This document shows, piece after piece, positions 9,829 through 15,832 of a stretch of DNA of 64,000 nucleotides. The notes below the pieces were generated by a model. That model ran no database searches. It saw only the letters and a program-made list of their open reading frames with translations, and was not told the DNA's origin. Origin of the DNA: Kaistella soli. Lineage in GTDB: Bacteria > Bacteroidota > Bacteroidia > Flavobacteriales > Weeksellaceae. Numbering within the stretch: the stretch's first letter is position 1; the number at the start of each line of letters is the position of its first letter. The position numbers were made by a program, and so were the translations under genes. The stretch lies in the NCBI RefSeq assembly GCF_019038595.1, contig NZ_JAHOPF010000002.1, positions 496,001 to 560,000 on the forward strand, written 5' to 3'.

Positions 9829-11110
9829 CCTGTATTTTTTTGAGTCTTATGGAAACTGCGTTTCTGTGTGCCAGAAGCTGCTCCGCTTCAGCCATCACTT
9901 CCACTGTTCTGCCGATATTTCGCAACCCTAATTTACTGATATTCTGGAAAGTAATTTTTTTCACAAAACTGTCCAATGAAACACCGCTGTAACTTCGGGC
10001 ATAACCGTTAGTGGGCAGCGTGTGATTAGTGCCGCTCGCGTAATCACCAGCACTTTCGCAGGAATAACTTCCAAGAAACACCGAACCTGCATTCTTGATC
10101 TGATCAGCAAATTCTTCCGCATTTTCAATGGCTAGAATTAAATGTTCCGGCGCGTACAAATTACTGAAATCTATACATTCACTGATCGAATTTAACACCA
10201 CTGAAAAGCTGTTTTGAAGTGCCTGTTCAGCAAGTGCAGCCCGGGGTAAATCACTTAGCTGTTCATCTAACGCAACTTTAACTTTCTCAATAAATGCTGA
10301 CGAATCTGAAAGCAAAACAACCTGACTGTCCGGACCGTGTTCGGCTTGGGAAAGCAAATCCGAAGCGACAAAATCAGCATCAGCACTGTTATCTGCAATT
10401 ACCAGAACTTCGCTTGGTCCGGCGGGAAGATCTATGGCGATGCCGTTTTTCTGAACAAGCTCCTTTGCTTTGGTGACAAACTGATTTCCGGGTCCGAAGA
10501 TTTTATCAACTTTCGGGACCGTTTCCGTACCGTAAGCCAATGCCGCGATCGCCTGCGCGCCACCCACTTTAAAAATTTCGGTAATACCCAGAAAATTTGC
10601 CGTGTACAAAACTGCGGGATTGATTTTTCCGTTTTTGTCGGGCGGTGTACATAAAACGAGGGTTTTACATCCGGCGATTCTGGCGGGAACTCCCAACATT
10701 AAAATCGTTGAAAACAAAGGCGCAGAACCTCCGGGAATATAAAGCCCGACTTTTTCAATGGGGACACTTTTTCTCCAGCATTCAACACCGGGCATGGTTT
10801 CCACAATGGTTTCCTTTTCTTTTTGTGAGGAGTGAAATGTCCGGATATTCTGAGCAGCGATAGAAATTGCGTCCTTTAATTCTTCTGAAACCTCTAGTTT
10901 TGCCTTTTCTATTTCATCTTGGCTTACTTTCAGATCTTCAATATTAGCACCGTCAAAAAGTGAAGTGAGTTCTTTCAGCGCCATGTCTCCTTTCTGCTGA
11001 ACCTTCCCGAGAATATCTTTCACTTTATCTTCCAGATCTTCCGCAGGAAAAACCGGTCTTTCGCAAATTTTGGCCCAATCTGAAGCAGGCGGATTGATGA
11101 GTATTTTCAT
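9818..11110 (-). CDS. hisD: Histidinol dehydrogenase
   Basis: HisD (430 residues) is the zinc- and NAD-dependent enzyme that oxidises L-histidinol to histidine in two steps. Visible family blocks include GLYIPGGSAPLFSTILM, the conserved GPGNQFVTKAKELV, DLPAGPSEVLVIAD, LLSQAEHGPDSQ, the catalytic glutamate-histidine in APEHLIL, and the zinc-site segment SAGDYASGTNHTLPT. The length is standard. It overlaps hisC by 11 bp and begins 11 bp after hisG. Confidence 0.97.
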   Translation of the reverse strand: MKILINPPASDWAKICERPVFPAEDLEDKVKDILGKVQQKGDMALKELTSLFDGANIEDLKVSQDEIEKAKLEVSEELKDAISIAAQNIRTFHSSQKEKETIVETMPGVECWRKSVPIEKVGLYIPGGSAPLFSTILMLGVPARIAGCKTLVLCTPPDKNGKINPAVLYTANFLGITEIFKVGGAQAIAALAYGTETVPKVDKIFGPGNQFVTKAKELVQKNGIAIDLPAGPSEVLVIADNSADADFVASDLLSQAEHGPDSQVVLLSDSSAFIEKVKVALDEQLSDLPRAALAEQALQNSFSVVLNSISECIDFSNLYAPEHLILAIENAEEFADQIKNAGSVFLGSYSCESAGDYASGTNHTLPTNGYARSYSGVSLDSFVKKITFQNISKLGLRNIGRTVEVMAEAEQLLAHRNAVSIRLKKIQDEK

Positions 11111-11121
11111 TTTATTTGTAT

Positions 11122-11979
11122 TTAAAGAATCATTTTTTCAATTGGAACCACCAGAATTCCTTCAGCACCAGCTTCCTTAAGCTCGTCGATTACATCCCAA
11201 AATTTACCTTCGCCGATAACAGAATGCAGACTGCTCCACCCTTCTTTTGCGAGCGGAAGTATGGTAGGACTGTTCATTCCAGGAAGAATCTGGATGATTT
11301 TTTCAAGTTGGTTGTTTGGGGAATTCAGCAAAATATATTTGTTCTCTTTGGCTTTCTGAACTGACCGTATGCGGAAAAGCAGTTTATTTAAAATCTCCTG
11401 AACTTCAGCTTCAAGATTTGGACTGGAAACGATTACAGCCTGACTTTCAATCACCGTTTCCACTTCCTTTAATCCGTTGGAAAGCAAGGTTGAACCGCTG
11501 CTCACAATATCACAGATTCCGTCAGCTAAGCCAATTCCCGGCGCAATTTCAACACTGCCGGAAATGACTTCGACCATTGCTTCAATGTTATTTTCTTTAA
11601 AATATTTTTGAAGAATATTGGGATAAGAAGTCGCTACCTTTTTATTATTGAAAAAACTCAATCCTTGATATTCAGTCTCCTTAGGAACAGCCAGACTTAA
11701 GCGACATCCGGAGAAATTAAGTTTTTCGACGATGCGGATTTCTTTCTGGCTTTCGAGGAAAACGTTTTCGCCGATAATGCCGATGTGAGCGACATTCTGT
11801 TCCACATACTGCGGAATATCATCATCTCTGAGAAAAAGGATTTCCACAGGGAAATTGGTGCATTCTGTAATCAGTTTTCCGCCTCCGTTGGGAAATTTAA
11901 GACCGCATTCTTCAAAGAGTGCGACCGATTTTTCACTGAGCCGGCCACTTTTCTGGATGGCAATTTTAAGTTTACTCAT
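11122..11979 (-). CDS. hisG: ATP phosphoribosyltransferase, long form
   Basis: HisG (285 residues) catalyses the committed step of the pathway. It has the N-terminal KLKIAIQKSGRLSEKS and the PRPP/phosphate loop in ISGSVEIAPGIGLADGICDIVSSG. About 75 C-terminal residues correspond to the ACT-like regulatory domain of the long (HisZ-independent) form, including ATPLIKE-like ILPLAKEGWSSLHSVIG. Feedback inhibition by histidine is expected for this form. It is the first structural gene of the operon and lies about 50 bp downstream of the attenuator hairpin, so transcription depends on read-through. Confidence 0.97.
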   Translation of the reverse strand: MSKLKIAIQKSGRLSEKSVALFEECGLKFPNGGGKLITECTNFPVEILFLRDDDIPQYVEQNVAHIGIIGENVFLESQKEIRIVEKLNFSGCRLSLAVPKETEYQGLSFFNNKKVATSYPNILQKYFKENNIEAMVEVISGSVEIAPGIGLADGICDIVSSGSTLLSNGLKEVETVIESQAVIVSSPNLEAEVQEILNKLLFRIRSVQKAKENKYILLNSPNNQLEKIIQILPGMNSPTILPLAKEGWSSLHSVIGEGKFWDVIDELKEAGAEGILVVPIEKMIL

Positions 11980-12030
11980 AATTTTATTTCTAAATGCGTG
12001 AGTAAACCGGAGTCTGGAAATTGATTTTAG

Positions 12031-12070
12031 TAAAAGAAAAATCCCGCCTTGATTTACTCAGGCGGGATTA
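12031..12070 (-). terminator. his operon attenuator (intrinsic terminator between leader peptide and hisG)
   Basis: On the minus strand, AATCCCGCC (12069-12061) and GGCGGGATT (12048-12040) form a perfect 9-bp GC-rich stem with a 12-base loop, followed at once by a T tract (TTTCTTTT). It lies between the histidine-rich leader ORF and hisG, the arrangement of a ribosome-mediated attenuator. The hairpin is read directly from the sequence; attenuation is inferred from the layout. Confidence 0.88.
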
Positions 12071-12100
12071 AATATTTGTTGAATTTACAGCATATCATAA

Positions 12101-12154
12101 TCAGCTCGCGAGAGTGCAAGTATGAAAATGATGATGATGTAACTGATTGAACAT
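12101..12154 (-). CDS. hisL: his operon leader peptide (17 residues, five histidines)
   Basis: This minus-strand ORF encodes MFNQLHHHHFHTCTLAS and ends at TGA (12103-12101). Five of its 17 codons are histidine, all CAT, and four of them are consecutive. It starts about 20 bp after a TAnnTTTG -7 element and ends 32 bp before the attenuator stem. When charged tRNA-His is scarce, ribosomes would stall on the CAT run and so favour read-through into hisG. Leader peptides of this kind are well known for his operons of enterobacteria. The sequence need not be conserved beyond its histidine content. Confidence 0.88.
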   Translation of the reverse strand: MFNQLHHHHFHTCTLAS

Positions 12155-12173
12155 TCTGTTTGTTTTGTAGGGA

Positions 12174-12181
12174 CAAATGTA
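12174..12181 (-). promoter_or_regulatory. -7 promoter element of the his operon
   Basis: The minus strand reads TACATTTG, a full match to the Bacteroidota TAnnTTTG element. It is placed about 20 bp before the leader-peptide ATG. A TTG lies 23 bp further upstream, slightly more than the usual 19-21 bp spacing. Confidence 0.6.
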
Positions 12182-12262
12182 TAAACTATTTTTTATATCC
12201 GTGGCAAAAAATTTATTTTTTTACTGAAAAAATTCAAAACCGTTTGTAAACGGATAATTCTT

Positions 12263-12270
12263 TATATTTG
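12263..12270 (+). promoter_or_regulatory. -7 promoter element of the zinc-ribbon gene
   Basis: TATATTTG matches TAnnTTTG and ends 18 bp before the chosen ATG at 12289. A GTTTG lies 16 bp upstream, inside the palindrome CCGTTTGTAAACGG (12240-12253). The box argues against the ATG at 12268, which would lie inside the promoter. Confidence 0.55.
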
Positions 12271-12288
12271 ATTATCAAAATATTAAGC

Positions 12289-12636
12289 ATGGAAAACTGT
12301 CTGGAATGTGGCGACAAAATCATCGGAAGAAGTGATAAAAAATTCTGTAACGATGGCTGCAGAAATGCTTTCAACAATAAACACAACAAAGATTCCACCA
12401 ACCTGATGCGCAACATCAACAACAAACTGCGCAAAAACCACCGCATCCTGAGTGAACAGAAATTTACCGAAGGTAAGGCAAAAACCACACGAAATAAACT
12501 CACGTCGGAAGGTTTCGATTTTGAATATTTCACCAGCCTGAAAATCTATAAAAATGGTGCAGAATACCGTTTCGTTTATGATATCGGTTATAAATTACTG
12601 GAGGAAGACTGGATATTGTTGGTAAGGAAGGAATAA
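12289..12636 (+). CDS. Small zinc-ribbon protein of unknown function (DUF2116-like N-terminus)
   Basis: The 115-residue protein begins MENCLECGDKI and continues with DKKFCNDGCRNAFNN, giving a CxxC...CxxxC zinc-ribbon arrangement in the first 25 residues. The middle (about 25-70) is rich in lysine and asparagine and probably helical. The C-terminus has alternating hydrophobic residues and ends in a lysine-glutamate pair. An earlier ATG at 12268 overlaps the -7 element, so the start at 12289 is preferred. The gene is divergent from the his operon. A nucleic-acid or protein-binding role is possible, but no function is known to me. Confidence 0.75.
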   Translation: MENCLECGDKIIGRSDKKFCNDGCRNAFNNKHNKDSTNLMRNINNKLRKNHRILSEQKFTEGKAKTTRNKLTSEGFDFEYFTSLKIYKNGAEYRFVYDIGYKLLEEDWILLVRKE

Positions 12637-12704
12637 AGTTTCTGACGGGCGTATCCTGAACGGTTGGCTGCTGATAAAAAACAGGAATTAGAAGAGCATT
12701 TCAT

Positions 12705-12735
12705 TTTGAAAATAATGCGCCAATCCTTATTTTTG
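12705..12735 (+). promoter_or_regulatory. Consensus flavobacterial promoter of tRNA-Pro
   Basis: TTTG (12705-12708) and TATTTTTG (12728-12735) are separated by exactly 19 bp, the textbook TTTG-N19-TAnnTTTG arrangement of Bacteroidota sigma-A promoters. The tRNA begins 11 bp downstream. Confidence 0.75.
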
Positions 12736-12745
12736 CATGGCGTTT

Positions 12746-12819
12746 CGGGATGTAGCGCAGCCTGGTAGCGTACTTGCATGGGGTGCAAGGGGTCGCTGGT
12801 TCGAATCCAGTCATCCCGA
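12746..12819 (+). tRNA. tRNA-Pro (anticodon GGG)
   Basis: The 74-nt cloverleaf is complete: acceptor stem CGGGATG/CATCCCG, D stem GCGC/GCGT, anticodon stem CTTGC/GCAAG with loop ATGGGGT (anticodon GGG), T stem GCTGG/CCAGT with loop TTCGAAT, and discriminator A. The 3' CCA is not encoded. It is read from a consensus promoter and followed directly by a terminator. Confidence 0.96.
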
Positions 12820-12820
12820 C

Positions 12821-12853
12821 AAAAAAAGAGCAGTTTGAAACTGCTCTTTTTTT
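12821..12853. terminator. Bidirectional terminator between tRNA-Pro and cvfB
   Basis: AAAAAAAGAGCAGTTT and its mirrored complement form a hairpin flanked by seven A residues on one side and seven T residues on the other. It can end both the plus-strand tRNA transcript and the minus-strand cvfB transcript. The cvfB stop codon lies 6 bp beyond it. Confidence 0.8.
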
Positions 12854-12858
12854 ATTTT

Positions 12859-13695
12859 TTAATCAAGACCGTCAATCAATCTTATTTTATCTTCCAGAAT
12901 CTCAATTTTTTTATCCCGGTACAATCCGCCGATTGCTTTCTTAAAATTCTTTTTACTCATCTGAAGTTCCTGCTTTATTTCTTCCGGTTCAGATTTGTCG
13001 GAAAGATAAAGCAATCCGTAATTCTGATTAAGTTTATCAAGAATAATCTGCTGAAACTCATCGTTGTTTTCATAACCTTCCGGCTGAAGGGAAACATCTA
13101 TTTTTCCGTCTTCACGGATGGATTTTATGTAACCGATTTCTTCAGAAAGGGGAAACAGTTTTTTATAAACATCAGAAGCGTAAATCAATCCGATATACTT
13201 TTTATTCACGATCACATTCCAGCCCAGTTCGCCTTCACCCATTAAAATCAGATTCACCTTATCGCCTTTTCGGAAAGGCAGATCTTCATACTGAGGATTT
13301 CTTTTGAATCTGGTAGTTCCGGTAATCAGGTTTAAAAATTCATCAATATAAACGTGAACCAAATACCGTTTTCCTTCAACAATTTTCTGTTTCTGCTGTT
13401 TGTACGGAATGAATAAATCTTTGATAATTCCCCAATCCATAAAAGCACCGCTGGGAAGACTCTGCACACAATTCATCACGGCAAATTCACCTACTTCGGC
13501 GTTGGGTTTTTCAGTTGTTGCTTTCAGTTTGTCGTCGTCCTGGTACACAAAAACTTCCATTTCCGTCCCGATTTCGGCGTCTTCTGAAGCAAAAATTTTA
13601 GGAAGAAATGCTCTTTCTCCGTTTTCATCTTCCAGAAATAAACCGGAATAATTTTTTTCTGCGATTTTTAATAATTGAGTTTTGCCGAGATCCAT
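12859..13695 (-). CDS. cvfB: S1-domain RNA-binding protein, CvfB/YitL family
   Basis: The 278-residue protein has the CvfB layout. An N-terminal S1-like barrel (about 1-60) contains YSGLFLEDENGERAFLP, and a second S1-like unit holds ALPSGAFMDWG-type residues (SLPSGAFMDWGIIKDLFIP, about 80-100). A third lies around YIGLIYASDVYKKLFPLSE and is followed by GYIKSIREDGKIDVSLQP. The C-terminal 60 residues form a predicted winged helix with KKNFKKAIGGLYRDKKI. CvfB proteins bind single-stranded RNA and influence virulence gene expression in staphylococci; the role here is unknown. A -7 element lies 28 bp upstream. Confidence 0.85.
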   Translation of the reverse strand: MDLGKTQLLKIAEKNYSGLFLEDENGERAFLPKIFASEDAEIGTEMEVFVYQDDDKLKATTEKPNAEVGEFAVMNCVQSLPSGAFMDWGIIKDLFIPYKQQKQKIVEGKRYLVHVYIDEFLNLITGTTRFKRNPQYEDLPFRKGDKVNLILMGEGELGWNVIVNKKYIGLIYASDVYKKLFPLSEEIGYIKSIREDGKIDVSLQPEGYENNDEFQQIILDKLNQNYGLLYLSDKSEPEEIKQELQMSKKNFKKAIGGLYRDKKIEILEDKIRLIDGLD

Positions 13696-13723
13696 AGGTT
13701 AGCCTGATATTATATATTGACTG

Positions 13724-13731
13724 CAAAGGTA
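13724..13731 (-). promoter_or_regulatory. -7 promoter element of cvfB
   Basis: The minus strand reads TACCTTTG, a match to TAnnTTTG, 28 bp before the cvfB ATG. Confidence 0.5.
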
Positions 13732-13768
13732 AGAAAACTAAAGGAACGGATATTGCTGAAATGGAATT

Positions 13769-13963
13769 ATGCCTTCATCAGTCATCAGAAAATATTTTTA
13801 TAAGCCCGAACTCCAGATCCTGACTATCGTTTATGTGTCCGGAGCTGTGTATGACTATCTGGACGTGCCGCAGGAGGTTTTCGATGATTTCCGCGCGGCA
13901 TTTTCAAAAGGAACGTATCTGAATAAAAATATTAAACCTTTTTTTAAATACAAGAAAGTTTGA
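13769..13963 (+). CDS. KTSC domain protein
   Basis: The 64-residue protein consists of one KTSC domain, beginning MPSSVIRKYFYKPELQIL and containing VSGAVYDYLDVPQEVFDDF, then FSKGTYLNKNI. KTSC domains are short and often occur alone or fused to lysyl-tRNA synthetase. They are suspected to bind nucleic acids, but no activity is established. It ends 50 bp before the 21-bp tandem repeat. Confidence 0.8.
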   Translation: MPSSVIRKYFYKPELQILTIVYVSGAVYDYLDVPQEVFDDFRAAFSKGTYLNKNIKPFFKYKKV

Positions 13964-14014
13964 AACCGTTAAATATAATCGCAAGCGTGAGCAACGGAAT
14001 AACAGGCAACAGAA

Positions 14015-14118
14015 ATGAATCCGCAATATGCAGAAATTGATGCGCCACCTGAAGAAATGGTTCCGCAACCTGAAGAAATGGCTCCGCAACGTACAGAAGT
14101 GACAAAACAATATTGCGG
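14015..14118. repeat. 21-bp tandem repeat bounded by a 9-bp inverted repeat
   Basis: Two almost identical 21-bp units lie at 14049-14090 and differ at one base (CTGAAGAAATGG followed by TTCCGCAAC or CTCCGCAAC). Degenerate copies flank them on both sides. The block is bounded by CCGCAATAT (14021-14029) and its complement ATATTGCGG (14110-14118), and an inverted partial copy of the unit follows (14112-14128). Because 21 is a multiple of three, several frames stay open, including a 24-codon frame at 14028-14102 and a 56-codon frame at 14015-14185. The rest of the 333-bp gap (13964-14296) holds only the lpd terminator. Confidence 0.7.
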
Positions 14119-14240
14119 AACGATTTCTGTAGCTGATAACTCAAACATTCCATGCATTTTTAAAAAATTTGATATTAAAAACTAAATAAATTTATCAATT
14201 CAATAAAAACGACTGATAAATGGCCGTATTTAAATGGGCA

Positions 14241-14272
14241 AAAAAAAGAGAAGCCGAAACTTCTCTTTTAAA
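14241..14272 (-). terminator. Intrinsic terminator of the lipoamide dehydrogenase gene
   Basis: AAAGAGAAG (14245-14253) and CTTCTCTTT (14260-14268) form a 9-bp stem around CCGAAA. On the minus strand it is followed by a run of T, as expected for the end of the lpd transcript. Confidence 0.75.
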
Positions 14273-14296
14273 TATCTAAAATTTAGATTCTTATTT

Positions 14297-15700
14297 TTAC
14301 ATGTGAATCGCAATCTTTCCGGTCGCGTCTAATGCAGCTTCTTTAATTGCTTCTGCAAAAGTTGGGTGCGCGTGAGACATTCTTGCAATATCTTCAGCAC
14401 TTGCGCGGTATTCCATCGCGGTTACAGCAGCTGCAATCATATCGGCAGCTCTTGCTCCAATCATGTGAACGCCTAAAACCTCATCGGTTTTTTCGTCAGC
14501 AATGATTTTGATGAAACCATCCAAATCACCGGAAGCACGGCTTCTTCCCAAAGCTCTCATCGGGAAATTACCCACTTTAATGGCAACGCCTTCTGCTTTC
14601 AGCTGTTCTTCAGTTTTTCCAACCGCAGCAACTTCTGGCCAAGTATAAACCACTCCAGGAATTAAATTATAATTGATGTGCGGTTTTTGTCCTGCAAGCT
14701 GTTCTGCCACCAAAACGCCTTCCTCAGATGCTTTGTGCGCCAACATTGCTCCGGCAACTACATCACCGATTGCATAAATATTTGAAACGTTAGTCTGCAA
14801 ATGCTCATTGGTTTTCACTCTACCTCTTTCGTCCAGATCAACACCGGCTTTTTCAAGGGAAAGTCCGTCAGTGTAAGGTTTTCTGCCTACAGAAACCAAA
14901 ACATAGTCGCCTTCTACCACTACTTCTTCGCCTTTTTTGTCTTTCGCGGTAACTTTTACGGTATCTCCGTTTCTTTCAACCGCCTGAACCGCCGTAGAAA
15001 GCATGAATTTCATGCCCTGTTTTCTCAAAACTTTATTGAGTTCTTTCGATAAAGCACCGTCCATGGTTGGGATGATTTTATCCATAAATTCAACGACAGT
15101 TACTTCAGAACCCAATCTTTTGTAAACTGAACCAAGTTCAAGCCCGATTACACCGCCGCCGATTACAACTAAATGTTTCGGGATTTCTTTAAGGTTTAAA
15201 GCTTCTGTAGAAGTAATTACTCTTTCTTTATCTAAACTGATAAAAGGCAGCGAACTTGGTTTGGAACCTGTCGCAATAATGGTGTATTTTGAATCGATGG
15301 TTTCTGCAGAACCGTCGTTTTTCGTTACTTTAATCTGAGTCGCAGATTCGAAACTTCCAACACCTTCGAAAACTGTGATTTTATTTTTGTCCATCAGGAA
15401 GGTGATTCCTTTCGTCGTTTGGTCTACCACTTCATTTTTTCTCGCGATCATTCTTGCCAGATCTGCTTTTGGCTCGTCGATGATAATTCCGTGATTGGCG
15501 AAATTGTGTTTTGCGTTTTCGAAATGTTCTGAACTGTCCAAAAGTGCTTTGGAAGGGATACATCCAACATTCAGACAGGTACCGCCCATGGTGGGATATT
15601 TTTCAATAATAGCTGTTTTTAAACCCAACTGTGCGCATCTGATTGCAGCAACATATCCTCCAGGACCGGAACCGATAACGGTAACATCGAATTGACTCAT
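14297..15700 (-). CDS. lpdA: Dihydrolipoyl dehydrogenase (E3)
   Basis: The 467-residue flavoprotein regenerates lipoamide for the 2-oxo acid dehydrogenase complexes. It has the FAD Rossmann motif GSGPGG (10-15), the redox disulfide Cys42/Cys47 in GGTCLNVGCIPSKALL, a second Rossmann motif VVIGGGVIGLELGSVYKRLG for NAD, the FAD-binding IYAIGDVVAG, and the catalytic dyad His445/Glu450 in HAHPTFAEA. The length is standard. No E1 or E2 genes are adjacent; the upstream neighbour on the same strand is the ribonucleotide reductase, and each gene appears to have its own promoter. Confidence 0.96.
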   Translation of the reverse strand: MSQFDVTVIGSGPGGYVAAIRCAQLGLKTAIIEKYPTMGGTCLNVGCIPSKALLDSSEHFENAKHNFANHGIIIDEPKADLARMIARKNEVVDQTTKGITFLMDKNKITVFEGVGSFESATQIKVTKNDGSAETIDSKYTIIATGSKPSSLPFISLDKERVITSTEALNLKEIPKHLVVIGGGVIGLELGSVYKRLGSEVTVVEFMDKIIPTMDGALSKELNKVLRKQGMKFMLSTAVQAVERNGDTVKVTAKDKKGEEVVVEGDYVLVSVGRKPYTDGLSLEKAGVDLDERGRVKTNEHLQTNVSNIYAIGDVVAGAMLAHKASEEGVLVAEQLAGQKPHINYNLIPGVVYTWPEVAAVGKTEEQLKAEGVAIKVGNFPMRALGRSRASGDLDGFIKIIADEKTDEVLGVHMIGARAADMIAAAVTAMEYRASAEDIARMSHAHPTFAEAIKEAALDATGKIAIHM

Positions 15701-15738
15701 TTTTATATTTATTTGATTTATTAAAAATTAAAGTTGTA

Positions 15739-15746
15739 CAAAATTA
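15739..15746 (-). promoter_or_regulatory. -7 promoter element of lpdA
   Basis: The minus strand reads TAATTTTG (TAnnTTTG), 38 bp before the lpdA ATG and in the gap after nrdJ. Confidence 0.45.
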
Positions 15747-15832
15747 CGAAATTTTTTGCCTGTGGAAAGCGAGATTCCCATAGATTTTAAACTAATATTT
15801 TAACGGAAAGCAATTAATTCGATATTATTTTC

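Noticed and set aside
12588-12788. Minus-strand ORF across tRNA-Pro
   Set aside because: It is antisense to the tRNA and the end of the zinc-ribbon gene, with no supporting motif.
14015-14118. CRISPR array
   Set aside because: The 21-bp units are directly adjacent without unique spacers and there are only two good copies; no cas genes are present.
13944-14153. Minus-strand ORFs over the 21-bp repeat
   Set aside because: Three overlapping frames are open only because the repeat length is a multiple of three; they cross the end of the KTSC gene and have no start signal.
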